Positions 20,880-30,630 of a stretch of 64,000 nucleotides of DNA are shown one piece after another; the first letter of the stretch is position 1, and each line of letters starts with the position of its first letter. This DNA is from Canna indica. Lineage: Eukaryota; Streptophyta; Magnoliopsida; Zingiberales; Cannaceae. The notes under the pieces are model-generated. The model did not search any database, had not been told where the DNA came from, and was given only the letters and a program-made list of their open reading frames with translations. The position numbers and the translations under genes were made by a program. The stretch is from contig CP136896.1 in the NCBI GenBank assembly GCA_034359265.1, forward strand, positions 13,051,501 through 13,115,500, written 5' to 3'.

Positions 20880-22602
20880 TGTTGGCCAAAGGTTTTCTAC
20901 TTTGATCTTAATCTCGATTTTGATTATAACAAACATGGAACTAATGTCTCATTGAGAAATCTTTCAGGTTCCAAGTCGGTTAGCACACGACGTCCGCGAT
21001 CGGAAAAATCGAAGAAATCGAAGAAATCAGCAAGGACGCTCGTCGACGCTCGGGATTCTCCAGGAAGTTAGAGTTTAGGTTTAGGGTGTCTAGAATGTAA
21101 TGTAATCCTCTTTATGATGCAAATAATCCAAAAACCATATCCAAACCCCAAAATATCAAAATCCGGAAACCGCCCTAAAATTCACTAAGCCTAAGGAGCT
21201 CCTTGGAGGGCTATATGACCTACATATTTTCTTGACACAAAAAATGACGGTAATTGTTCCTTGAGTAAAAACTAGGTAACAATGTATTTTAAAGGAATTT
21301 TTGGAAGCCTTTAGCATACCCATATTTGACCCGGAAGATTAGAAAATTTTTGTTTTCCGAAAATTTGTACTAGATCCCAAAATCTATATTTTGATTCTTA
21401 AGGATTTTAACTTTTTAGATATTTTTATTAAATCCAAATGGGGGTAAGCCTTATATAACATTTATGTTTTTAAGTTATTAACTTAAAGTTAAGAAATGTT
21501 ATATAAGTAGACTTATCGAAGACGGAATCTAGAATCGAGCAAACAAGCAGAAAAAATCAAGCAGTGCAGTCTGCCAAGTTTTGGTCGACCGGTCGATCGA
21601 CCGAATGCTGCCAAAAACTGGCAGTAGACAAGTCGGTCGACCAAACGATCGACCGAATGCTGCCAAAAACTAGCAGTAGACAAGTCGGTCGACGAAACGG
21701 TCGACCGAAATGTGCCAAAAAATGGCATTATGCCTTCGGTCACTCGGTCGGTCGACCGACGATCGATCGGACCTGCGATCGAACGGCGAAAATGGCTAGT
21801 TTTCCGCCCGTTGAGGTGGCTGTTTCATGCCATCTCCTCAAGGCTTATAAATAGAAGCCTTAGCATGCCTTCCACCCTTCATCTAAGCTTCCATTGAGCC
21901 ATTCTTGATCTTTCTCAAAGCATTTCTTAAGTCATCCCTTTGATAACCCTAGTTTCCATGATACATCCTTGATCTTGCCTTGAAGCTTTGAACGATTCAT
22001 CATTGAGGCATCAAGAGGAACTAGGACTCGTGTTTGGAGCTAAGTATTTGTTGTATTATTTATTTTCTCCATTATTTGTGTATTTTTATAATTTATTTCA
22101 TTGTATTTGAGCTTGTGAAGACCTAGGTTGTTAGGTCTTGAAATTGGGTGGTAACCTTGGTGTTTAAGTTTTAAATCCACCGATGTAAACATAGTTTGCT
22201 AGGATTAGTTCTTGTTGTCCTTAGGATTGAGGTGAGAGAGTGCTCTCGGTAGGAAGGCGGAGACTTCCGGGTGTGGAAATGCCTTCGGTGTGAAAGCGGA
22301 GACTCTCCGGTGTAAAGTTCTCTTTGTAAGGGAAACAATATAATCTAGTAAAGCTAAGTTTAGAAATCCTAAATTGGGTGCTTAGGTAGTGGAGTAAGCA
22401 TTGGGGCCGAACCACTATAAATACTTGTGTTAGCATTATTTTATTTGTGTATCACATTGATTATCTTTATTACTCGCTTCCGCATTTAGTCGTCAATTGT
22501 GAATTGCCTAAGTAACTTAAGAAACTATTAAAATCGGATTTAGGCTAATTGATTAATTAACACAATATTCACCCTCCCTCTAGTGTGATCATTTCACCAA
22601 CA
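20880..22602 (+). mobile_element. solo LTR, 1,723 bp, with 5-bp TSD
   Basis: Begins TGTTGGCC and ends TTTCACCAACA, giving TGTTGG/CCAACA termini, and is flanked by perfect 5-bp duplications AGTGA (20875-20879 and 22603-22607). No internal domain is present, so this is a solo LTR left by LTR-LTR recombination. Unit B has the empty site (ggttagcgattct, about 49842). A palindromic GGTCGACC array lies inside. The start and the CACCCTCCCTCTAGTG end resemble LTRs of SIRE-like Copia elements. Confidence 0.9.
21575..21780. repeat. GGTCGACC-rich palindromic minisatellite
   Basis: Repeats of a unit of about 65 bp that includes 'cggtcgaccaaacgatcgac' and 'gaatgctgccaaaaactggc', about three copies. Each unit holds several self-complementary GTCGAC/GATCGATC words. 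Related arrays occur in the other LTRs at 30220-30300, 39010-39360 and 50590-50670. Confidence 0.85.
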
Positions 22603-22911
22603 AGTGATTCTCTGCTTCCGTTTTTCTTCTACAATTAAAGTTACATCATTACAACAGAGATTACTTTAACCCGCGGTTTTTCGAACTTTGCACTGCAGTT
22701 TTAACTACAGCATAGACTTTCACCAGCGGTTTCAAAACTGCAGCCTAAACTGCTGTGGGGAGTTTCTCTTCCTGCGGTTTCCTTATTATAGGTTAAAGTG
22801 AATTTTATGCTGCAGTTAATAAACTGCAGCGCAAACATGTTTTTCCTAGCAATCACAATTGTATGGAAAGTGGTTTTTCTTAAAGCATAAACAACAACCA
22901 AAAGTCATTTC

Positions 22912-23260
22912 TCCCCGCGCATAAACTGCAGGGAAAAGTATTTTTCCCAACAGATTAAAATGTTAGGAAAAGTATTTTCTCCCCGCGCGTAAACCGCAGG
23001 AAAAAACTATTTGTTCCAGCAATTTCAACCGTTGAGAAAGGTATTTTACCTGACATATTAAAATATTTGGAAAAGTATTATCTCCTTGCGCATAAACCGC
23101 ATGGAAAAGCTATTTGTTCCAGCAATTTCAACCGTTGAGAAAGGTATTTTTCCCGACAGATTAAAATATTTAAAAAAGTATTTTCTGCCCGCGCATAAAC
23201 CGCAGGGAAAAGCTATTTGTTCCACAGGGAAAAGTTATTTTTGCCAACGGGTAAACTATA
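22912..23260. repeat. subterminal tandem repeat, about 100-bp unit
   Basis: About three and a half copies of a unit starting at 'ccgcgcataaaccgcaggga' and including 'gttccagcaatttcaaccgt'. They form the left arm of the CACTA-like element. Confidence 0.85.
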
Positions 23261-23819
23261 GGGAAAACCATTAATTTCTTCCTATCCATAAACCACGACG
23301 AAAAGCTATTTTTCCCAGCAAGAAAAATATTTGAATTAGATAGGACAAGAATTTTATTAAGCGTGGAAGAGACCCTTAATTTTCGAAGCTATGAATACAA
23401 ATTAATTAGATCAATTTTAGTCATTTAGTGTTGATCAAGCTCTTACACTAAAAATTAATTAGCATAAAAAGCACGCAAGAGATTCCTACTAATACAATAT
23501 AGCATCAAACATCATTTGATTTAATAAGCACATATAACATGCTAACAAATGCCATCACAAAGCCTTTGATTTAATACAATTAGCATCACACAACCTTTGG
23601 TTTAATAAGCCATCACAAAGGAGTAGGACCCAATTACAATCGGTCAACACTAAATTGTAGTCAATTACAATTAGTCATCACAAAGGAGAAAATTCTAGTC
23701 AAAATGCATCTCCAACTTCACTAAGCTTCAGTTTGTGGTACCAAGTAAATGAATACAATAATTAACTCCAAATTGATGAATAATTTATATATTACCATAA
23801 GATCTGTTGTAATAAGTAC
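23261..23819. other. AT-rich DNA inside the CACTA-like element
   Basis: Contains short repeated phrases such as 'cttTgatttaat...catcacaaa' (23510-23700). No exon. Confidence 0.45.
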
Positions 23820-23890
23820 TTGAAAATACTCTGGCATCCATAGAGGAAGAACTACAGCTTCCTCTAGGAGTCTTTTAGCTTCACTTACTC
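23820..23890 (-). pseudogene. katanin p60 exon fragment
   Basis: A 71-nt exon with intact TTTCAG acceptor and GTACTT donor on the reverse strand encodes GVSEAKRLLEEAVVLPLWMP then EYFQ. This is the block just before Walker A in the AAA ATPase of katanin p60, the microtubule-severing subunit. Nothing else of the gene is nearby. Captured fragment. Confidence 0.85.
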
Positions 23891-23950
23891 CTGAAAAATA
23901 TGCAGCTAACATAATTAGTCAAGTAATAAACTCAAGCAGAGTTTCTACTT

Positions 23951-24220
23951 CTAGTCAAGCAATACTTTATACCACGAAGGAATCAAACTCAAGCAATCAG
24001 ACATACTATACTTTATACCATGAAGCCATAATTTGGTACTAATATCCTTCTTTGCAATGAAGCAATCAGACATTGCAGGAAAAACAACATCGGTATCAAC
24101 CTTGTAGGTGGTTTTGGATGCCAAAACTTCTAGCAGAGAAGAACTGTCCATGTTCATACTCGGTATAGTTTCATTCTCTATTATGAAGTTCACACAGTCA
24201 CATGGATAATTCCTACTCAT
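23951..24220 (-). other. unassigned 89-codon open frame in the element
   Basis: An open frame on the same strand as the captured exons, with exon-like composition (MDSSSLLEVLASKTTYKVDT). I do not recognise the family. It may be one more captured exon or chance. Confidence 0.3.
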
Positions 24221-25505
24221 GGCATTAATATAAGGCAGGAGCTAGCCGTGCAGTGTACTAAAGATTATGCCCAAAGATCTAAATAAAAAGTATAAAGATA
24301 ACAAATACACAACATTGACTCTCTTAATTCCAAGGCACTTGAACATGTAAGTATGCAAATGCACTAGAATGTTGAATGCAGTAGCAGCTAACTTGCTATA
24401 GCCAGGTAGCTAGCACATAAAGCTTGGGTGGGTTTCTCATATGATGCATGCATGGTTCTAAATGGTCAATGTTGCTGCAAGTTAATTAATTTGAAAGGGA
24501 AGGGATGATATGATAAGTCTAATTTGTAGTTTGGAACAATCCATGCAACAAGGTGGACCACGAGCTCATTATATATGGATTTTAAGTACCAAACGCAAAA
24601 CCATGAACAGTGTCAGCTGAGGCACAAACAACAACATTAATCATGTTATTGTTAAGATAGCTTCCAAAATAATTATGTATTGCATAGGTTCTATTTGACT
24701 AACATTAACCATCCTAAAGCACTGCTTGAACCGTGCCAATATCTTGAATGAAGGATCTGGATAGGCACACGAGATGTAACGTTCAATACAAAGTAGATCT
24801 ACAATCATGTGAAGATGCACAACATAAGAAGAATGCTTTATTTTTGGGGGTGGGTGCTGAAGAATTAGCAGGAAATTATCAGTACATTTTCAGTAATTCC
24901 TATGCACACTTCTGCCACCATCATCATTTGACCGTTTTCAGTAATACCGATGGTGAAAGGACAAGTAAAGTATTGAATTAACAAGTATGGATGAACCATT
25001 GTAAGAAGCTTGCACAAATAAGTTCATCTAACAATTCAAGGATCAGCAGTAATCAAAATTGCTTTTCTTGAGGAAAAATATATTTACAATGCTAGAAACA
25101 ACTTGAAATCCTATATAAATAGTATCCATGGATTACTAATTATATTTCTTATATTGAATAACTGTTGTCATTAGGAATCGGAAAGGATTACATAATTAGT
25201 AATCTAGCCAAGAACACACATTTTATTAACATGAGAATCTCCTAATTATTGAATGATGTATATTTCTCTTAAGTTGATAAAAGAACATTCTTCAAAATGA
25301 ATGAGAAAAAACAAGCAACCAGGAGAGAAGATTTTTTGGGAGAAAAAAAATAAAATAAAATTTGATAGCTGCACAAAACACAAGAAGATAAATTGACCAT
25401 GCTTCTCAAATGCTATCTTCATATCACCAAGTACCCGAACAAGTTAAAGAATTTAGAAAATCCATCTTCTCAAAATCAAAATAAAACAAGGATATGGACG
25501 CTCAC
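24221..25505. other. intron-like DNA inside the CACTA-like element
   Basis: AT-rich, no recognisable exon. Probably intronic sequence captured with the gene pieces. Confidence 0.4.
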
Positions 25506-25644
25506 CTGCTTTCCTAGTTTGACTACAACATAAGGATCACTGCTAGTAAAATCCCTCAAAGCCAAATTATTTCCTCTGACGATTACCACCTTAAAAATCC
25601 CAGCACCCTCTTCCATCAATGTTCTCATAGTAAAATTTGACCTT
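25506..25644 (-). pseudogene. C2-domain protein exon (CAR/AGD-like)
   Basis: The reverse strand reads EEGAGIFKVVIVRGNNLALR then DFTSSDPYVVVKLGKQ and ends in a GTGAGC donor. G..KV.VVRG.NLA.RD..SSDPYVVVK.G is the start of the single C2 domain in plant CAR proteins and AGD12-type ArfGAPs, which bind phospholipid through calcium. The rest of the C2 domain is missing. Captured fragment. Confidence 0.8.
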
Positions 25645-26453
25645 TGATGAAATATCTCATAATGTAAGGATATATAATCAACTAGTATATTAAGAGCGCT
25701 GACAGTCAAAATTAAGTCATTGGCCACAAAACACAAGCTGTCGTGTATGTCATAGCTAAATCACTGCACATTAATCATTATTTCTTCCTATTTCTTTGTA
25801 GTTGAATACTGTTGGCCAACCCTTGCTTCTAGCCTTTTAGCTGTGCAACGGATGGCTGCTTGCTTCCGGTGGTGAGAGTAAATCTTTGTCTTGCTGCATA
25901 TAAAGAGAAATCTGAAAGTACAATTGGTAGCTGCTGCAAATTTAGAAAAGGTCTTTGATTAAAAGTCTCCAGTGATGGTGGATTCATGAAATAGCTTCAC
26001 TGTTTCACTGACAAAGGACAACCTAAATTCTTGCAGTAATTTTTCAAACCATGCTGCTGATTAATTAGAGAAAATAGGTTATTTTAAAGTTGATCAATAA
26101 ATTTTCCTATATAACTGGGAATCAACCATTAGATTTAGGATATGGTACAAGGTGCATCAACTTATTGTCAAGAAAACCATTAGTTGATCAATGAATTCTT
26201 CTAGAAAACCGAGTCAAAGAATTCATTTCAACCATACAACTTTCAGCAAAAACTTTCATGTAGATTGCATTTTTATGCCCAAGAATGGACAACACTGCAG
26301 CAAACAAGCCAAAATAATAATTAACTGAAGGAATTAATGAGAACAACAAAAAACACTAAACATGCATAAGTTTAACTAATAGAATATAAACACTCAAAAT
26401 GAGAAGGTAAGAATTTTGAAGGTAAGCTTTCTGAAAGTAATACGATCACGTAC
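25645..26453. other. intron-like DNA inside the CACTA-like element
   Basis: No exon could be assigned. Same AT-rich character as the other spacers of the element. Confidence 0.4.
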
Positions 26454-26864
26454 AAAAACCAAGGATGGCCAAGAGAAGCATGATAGCCGCTACCACAATT
26501 AATGTGCAACGTCTGCCAGGACCCACAAAGAAACAGAAACAGCATGTTAGTAAGTGAAGTATGCTCGATTAAATTAAACTTTAGGAAAAATAAGAATCAT
26601 ACATGTCAGCAAATACTCGTTTTACTTCCCCGGAACTTTTAGCTGTTTCACCTGATAGTGTATTTGCAGCATCATTTAGATCCACATTTAATTTATCAAC
26701 TTTATTCTCGACATCCAATGGAAGATAGATCTGATCCACACTGATTGTCTTGGCAAGTGAGAGAAAATCTGTGACATTCCTGAGGACCTCTACAGTGAAA
26801 TCAGATTGATTCACAACAAAACCTAAAGTATCCAATACTTCACCATGGAACTCATCCTGACCAA
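26454..26864 (-). pseudogene. membrane-protein fragment, At2g12400-like
   Basis: Two exons on the reverse strand, 26864-26603 and 26512-26454, splice in frame (..VFAD/IRCTLIVVAAIM). The first encodes VVNQSDFTVEVLRNVTDFLS and DQIYLPLDVENKVDKLNVDL, typical of the plant At2g12400/At2g25270 family of multi-pass membrane proteins of unknown function. The second encodes the start of a transmembrane helix (LIVVAAIMLLLAILGF). All four splice sites are canonical and both frames are open, so capture was recent or the piece is conserved. It covers only the middle of the protein. Confidence 0.75.
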
Positions 26865-27133
26865 CTGAAAGCAGAATACATCCAATCCTGACACTCAGAT
26901 TGTACAAACAAAGAGGAAAAGAGAACTCTGTTAGAAGATTTATTCATTATAGTCAAACCGATTTAAATTTTCTTATTTAAATTCAATATATTGACTTGTG
27001 AATTAAAGCGGTATTATTTCATTGTGCTATAATTTATAAGCTTCTTTTCATTGTTAAACATGGTAAAAGTAAGCAGATGATCTTGATGGTGTTTAGAAAG
27101 GAAGAAGAAGCAAAGATAAATGCAAATAGTCAC

Positions 27134-27213
27134 CGCTGATGAGGAGGATCTCGTCAACACCCTTGAACTTCAATTCCTCGGCCTTTTCAATGAATCCTGG
27201 AACATGCTTCATG
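27134..27213 (-). pseudogene. type II peroxiredoxin exon fragment
   Basis: An 80-nt exon with GATGCAG acceptor and GTGACT donor encodes KHVPGFIEKAEELKFKGVDE followed by ILLIS. This is the conserved block after the peroxidatic-cysteine region of plant type II peroxiredoxins (PRXIIE/F). The catalytic Cys exon is absent. It lies between the mitochondrial ACP and membrane-protein pieces, all on the minus strand. Confidence 0.85.
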
Positions 27214-27770
27214 CTGCATCAAAAGGGGAAATCACATAAATCTAATCAGGGATAAGAAATTGGTATCGTAAAAATGAGATTTTCTGAATTGACACACCAG
27301 AAGGGTTCTAGAGTAGCAAGTATTCTGATATAGCATGCATACCATAAAAATGGGTACATGATCCTTCCAAAAAATAAGAGCGCACAAGATCTGACATAAA
27401 AATTGAACAGTAGTATAAGTCCATCTTCAAATTGGCATTGGGATGATGCAGAAACCTTTCAGAGCATGATGTTAACAATGGTCCTCACATGGAGCAATCT
27501 GACTATGAGAAAGAAAGCTCAATGTCAAGGTCTGCTAGACCATCCATTTGAGCACCAATTAAGAACCGAAGCGAGAATAACGAAATTTGCCATCATCAGA
27601 TACACCAAGCTAAATCCAATATCGCAATAGACCTAACCACCACAGTGTTGTAGCTAAAGAAGATGCTCTGAGTCTAATTTCTAGCCAAAGCTCTCGAACT
27701 CGGAAGGAACCAAAAAGAAAACATGGTGTTTGCATCGAGTATGTGAATAACAGATGATATGATTGCGTAC

Positions 27771-27975
27771 CTTGGAGGGGGTCGACCTTTTGGAAATTCT
27801 TGACGACTGTAATGATCCCATCGGTGACCTCGAATTCGTGGAGAAAGAAGCCCTTGACCTCATCTGAGAAACGGCAGCGGAGGACATGGGCGAAGGAGAG
27901 CGCCGCTGCTGGTACTGTCAAAGAGTCCACTCTCACTCTAAGGTGACTCAGTAGAGCGTTTCGCACCGCCGCCAT
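27771..27975 (-). pseudogene. mitochondrial acyl carrier protein exon 1
   Basis: The reverse strand has an ATG at 27975 and encodes MAAVRNALLSHLRVRV, a likely mitochondrial presequence, then RCRFSDEVKG and EVTDGIITVVKNFQKVDP. It ends at the donor CCAAG/GTACGC. This is the first exon of plant mitochondrial ACP, which carries acyl chains for lipoate synthesis. The exon with the DSL phosphopantetheine serine is missing. As the most 5' captured piece, with its own ATG, it could supply a start and a presequence to any chimeric transcript of the element. Confidence 0.82.
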
Positions 27976-28261
27976 TGGTTGCCATTGCGAATAAGAGGAA
28001 AATGTCAGGATTTCTCGGGGTCGACTCGACGATGTAGTTGGAGTTGGGGCAAATCGCAGAAGCGGGGAAATGTGTGAGTTGCGCGCGCGGAGAATCGCGG
28101 AAGCGGATGCTAAAGAAATCCGAAAGAAATCTCAGAAGCAGAAGCAGGAAATCGCGGAGATAAGCACGCGCGCGGAGAAATCAGAAGAAAGAAGAAATCG
28201 AGAAGGGAAGAAATCGCGGAGAAGGGCGGAGATCGAAGTCGAAGCGGAGGGGGAAAAGCGG
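27976..28261. other. purine-rich DNA upstream of the ACP exon
   Basis: GA-rich with CGCG words and many gaaatcgcggag-like repeats. Read on the minus strand it is a CT-rich leader before the ACP ATG, so it may be captured promoter/5' UTR. Confidence 0.4.
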
Positions 28262-28520
28262 GAGAGAAATAGGCTACGGCGCTTTGACCGCAGCCTATTT
28301 TATTACTTCAACTGCAGTTAATTTTAAACCGCACTTTATTATATTACTTTAACTGTAGTTTAAAATTAACTGCAGTTTATTATATCACTTTAACTGTGAT
28401 TAATTAATAACTGTGGGTTAAAAAAAATAGACTGCAGAAATAAAAAACCACTTGCTTAATATCTCTATCGTTGCGGTTTTAAAAACCGCAGCTAAATAAC
28501 TACGGCTTATAATGAATTTT
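28262..28520. repeat. right subterminal repeats of the CACTA-like element
   Basis: Alternating 'aactgcagttaattttaaac' and 'tatattactttaactgtagt' words in direct and inverted order, similar to the words in the left arm (22680-22800). Confidence 0.75.
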
Positions 28521-28529
28521 GTTGTATCC

Positions 28530-28999
28530 ATTCTTGTTTATGCATGAAGATTACATGTACATGCCTCGATTGTTACATAATATGTATGTGAATCCAACAA
28601 CTTCTCCACTAGTTCTTCAATGCTTGCTACCATTTCAACAAAGTTATCGGAACTGCTCGCATTTTGGCCGACAATTTATGTAGTTAACCAAAATTTTTGT
28701 GGTTATCCGAAACAAAATCAAGAACCCGCTAACCGAAATCAAAAACATTCGGTTTCAAAAACTAGTATCCGAAATCGAAACCGGCTCGGTTTCGATTATC
28801 TAGCGGATAAGCAAAATCGTTTAGTTCGGTTCGGATAGAACCGGGTAACCGATTAGAAAATTGAATTATAGAATATCAAAAAATACTAAAATAGTTAATT
28901 ATAGCAGTTTCAGATACCGATTATCTACGAATTGATAACCGAAACAGAATCGTAAATTTACTATTGAAAATTGGATTTTACGATTTGGTTAATCGATTT
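28530..28999. repeat. module segment with hAT MITE remnant
   Basis: Collinear with 49889-50430. The 3' part (from about 28680) is rich in AACCGAAAC-type words and ends TTGCCACCCCTA, the right end of the MITE that is complete in unit B (50058-50426). The left terminus is lost here. Confidence 0.7.
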
Positions 29000-29479
29000 C
29001 AATTGCCACCCCTAGTATCCCATGTATTGCAATGTGCCTTATTTGCAGTAGAGGTGGCATCTGGCAGTGCCCATGCTGGGCTAAGGCAAGCCCATTAGCC
29101 CAACATGGTAAGTGGTTTGCCCCCCCCCCCCTCGACGCATAGACCAGATTCATGTCGAGGTCGGACTAACCCATATATATTAATTTGTTTAAAAATAAGC
29201 ATTAGAAAATTTTGGAACTAGGAATCAAACTAAGAACTCTAGTAAGATAATTGAATTTTGACACTTACTTTTATATTTAATTAAATATATAGACGTACGC
29301 AATACATTCTAATATTATAATTATTTCTAATTTACATGAAATAAATAAATAAATAAATAAACACAAGTAAAAAAGTAAGTATAAATAAATAACTATAGGA
29401 TTTTTTATATCTCAAAAGGAAAACAATCACACAAAAAATAATTCCAAACAAAAAAATTTAATTACATCAAACTCCTAAG
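29000..29479. other. unassigned DNA, probably LINE 3' region
   Basis: AT-rich with a poly-C run at about 29121 and (AAAT)n near 29335-29365. Missing from unit B. It lies beyond the LINE RNase H-like piece on its 3' side, so it may be LINE 3' UTR. Confidence 0.35.
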
Positions 29480-29640
29480 ATTAGGAGGTCATGCCTTATT
29501 CCAAACACAATTTTGCTCTATTCTTTTGGCGTACTTTGCTAGACAGTCCGCAGTTTTGTTGCCTTCATGATCGATGAAGGAAAAATTAAACTCTTCAAAA
29601 GATCATGCTAATGTTGCGAATTTGCCAAAAACACTGCAAT
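29480..29640 (-). pseudogene. L1 LINE RNase H-like fragment
   Basis: The reverse strand reads SFIDHEGNKTADCLAKYAKR, the ADxLA end of the RNase H-type domain found at the C-terminus of plant L1 LINE ORF2. It lies on the 3' side of the LINE at 30631-33468, from which it is separated by an inserted LTR piece. Confidence 0.6.
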
Positions 29641-29654
29641 TGATCATTACAATA

Positions 29655-30630
29655 TCAATAACTTTACTAGATTAATTTGTATCCTACAAGAGGATTTACA
29701 AGGCATCGACCCTCGCACCCGAGGGTTACTCTCGAACCCGAGAGCACCTCCAACACCTCTTCTCTTAAGGACTGCACAACTAATCCTAGTAAATTAATCA
29801 CACTGGTGGATTTAGGCATCTACACCAAGGCTACACCATACACTTGACCTAACACATGCACTAGGTCAATCTTAAACACTTGAAAAACAATAGTAAATCA
29901 CGAAATACAACAATAATGGAGCAAAAATGTAAACAATAAGCTACTTAGCTCCAACACAAGATCCTACCTTCCTCTTGATGCCTTTGATGATGAAACACAA
30001 GGTTGAAGGCTCAATCAAGGAGGTAGAAGCACAAAGCTAGAGTTTTGCATAAGAGTTGCTCAATGAGGCTTAGAATCGATCAAAGGATGTCTCAAGTAAG
30101 GTAAGAGTGATCAAAGATAGTAAGAGAAGGCTATAGAAGGGTTTAAATATGTAGAACAAATAGTGGGGCTCGGGCACACCCTCACTCAACGACTCAAAAT
30201 CGAGTTGTTGGAGCCGCTAGTTGCCGGCCGGTCACCGGTCGGTCGACCGTCAGTCAATCGGCCATCGACCAAATGGTCACTTGAAAAACTAGTGATCGAT
30301 TAAATCGATCGAAGGTTCTGCCGTTAACTAGTTTCAGGGCTGTTTTTTTTTTCGGGTTTAGGTTTTCAGGTTTTCGAATTTTGGGTCTTGGTTTTTTGGG
30401 TTATTTATATCATAATGAGGATGTACATGAAGTCTAGACACCCTAATCCTAAATCTATCTTCCCGACGAATCCGAATGCGTCAACCAACGTCCTTATGAT
30501 TTTTTCGATCGTGGATGTCGCGCACAAACCAACTTGGAACCTGAAAATATTTCTCCATGAAAACATTAGTTCAATATTTGTTATTATCAAAACCGAGATT
30601 AAGACCTAGGTTGAAAATCTTAGGACAATA
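29655..30630 (-). mobile_element. LTR fragment, unit A
   Basis: Reverse-oriented LTR: its 5' end is at 30630 (reverse strand starts TaTTGTCCTAAG, decayed TGTTGG) and it carries GGTCGACC words at 30220-30300. The 3' end with the usual CTCTAGTG block is missing, so it is truncated on the left. Unit B keeps only its 5' part (50433-50992). Confidence 0.65.

Larger units (their letters stand above)
22647..28529. mobile_element. CACTA-like element carrying captured exons
   Basis: Unit A has 5.9 kb here that unit B lacks (continuity at about 49888). The ends are imperfect inverted repeats: left CATTACAACAGAGATTACTT, right (reverse complement) GGATACAACAAAATTCATTA, resembling decayed CACTACAA termini. 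Both arms carry subterminal words of the AACCGCAGG/ACTGCAGTT type. Inside, on the minus strand, lie exon pieces of five unrelated genes. The target duplication is unclear because both flanks have changed. No transposase is seen, so it would be non-autonomous. Confidence 0.68.

Noticed and set aside
28070..28321. 83-codon Arg/Glu-rich plus-strand frame
   Set aside because: Low-complexity purine-rich DNA before the ACP exon on the other strand; no family resemblance and composition-driven.
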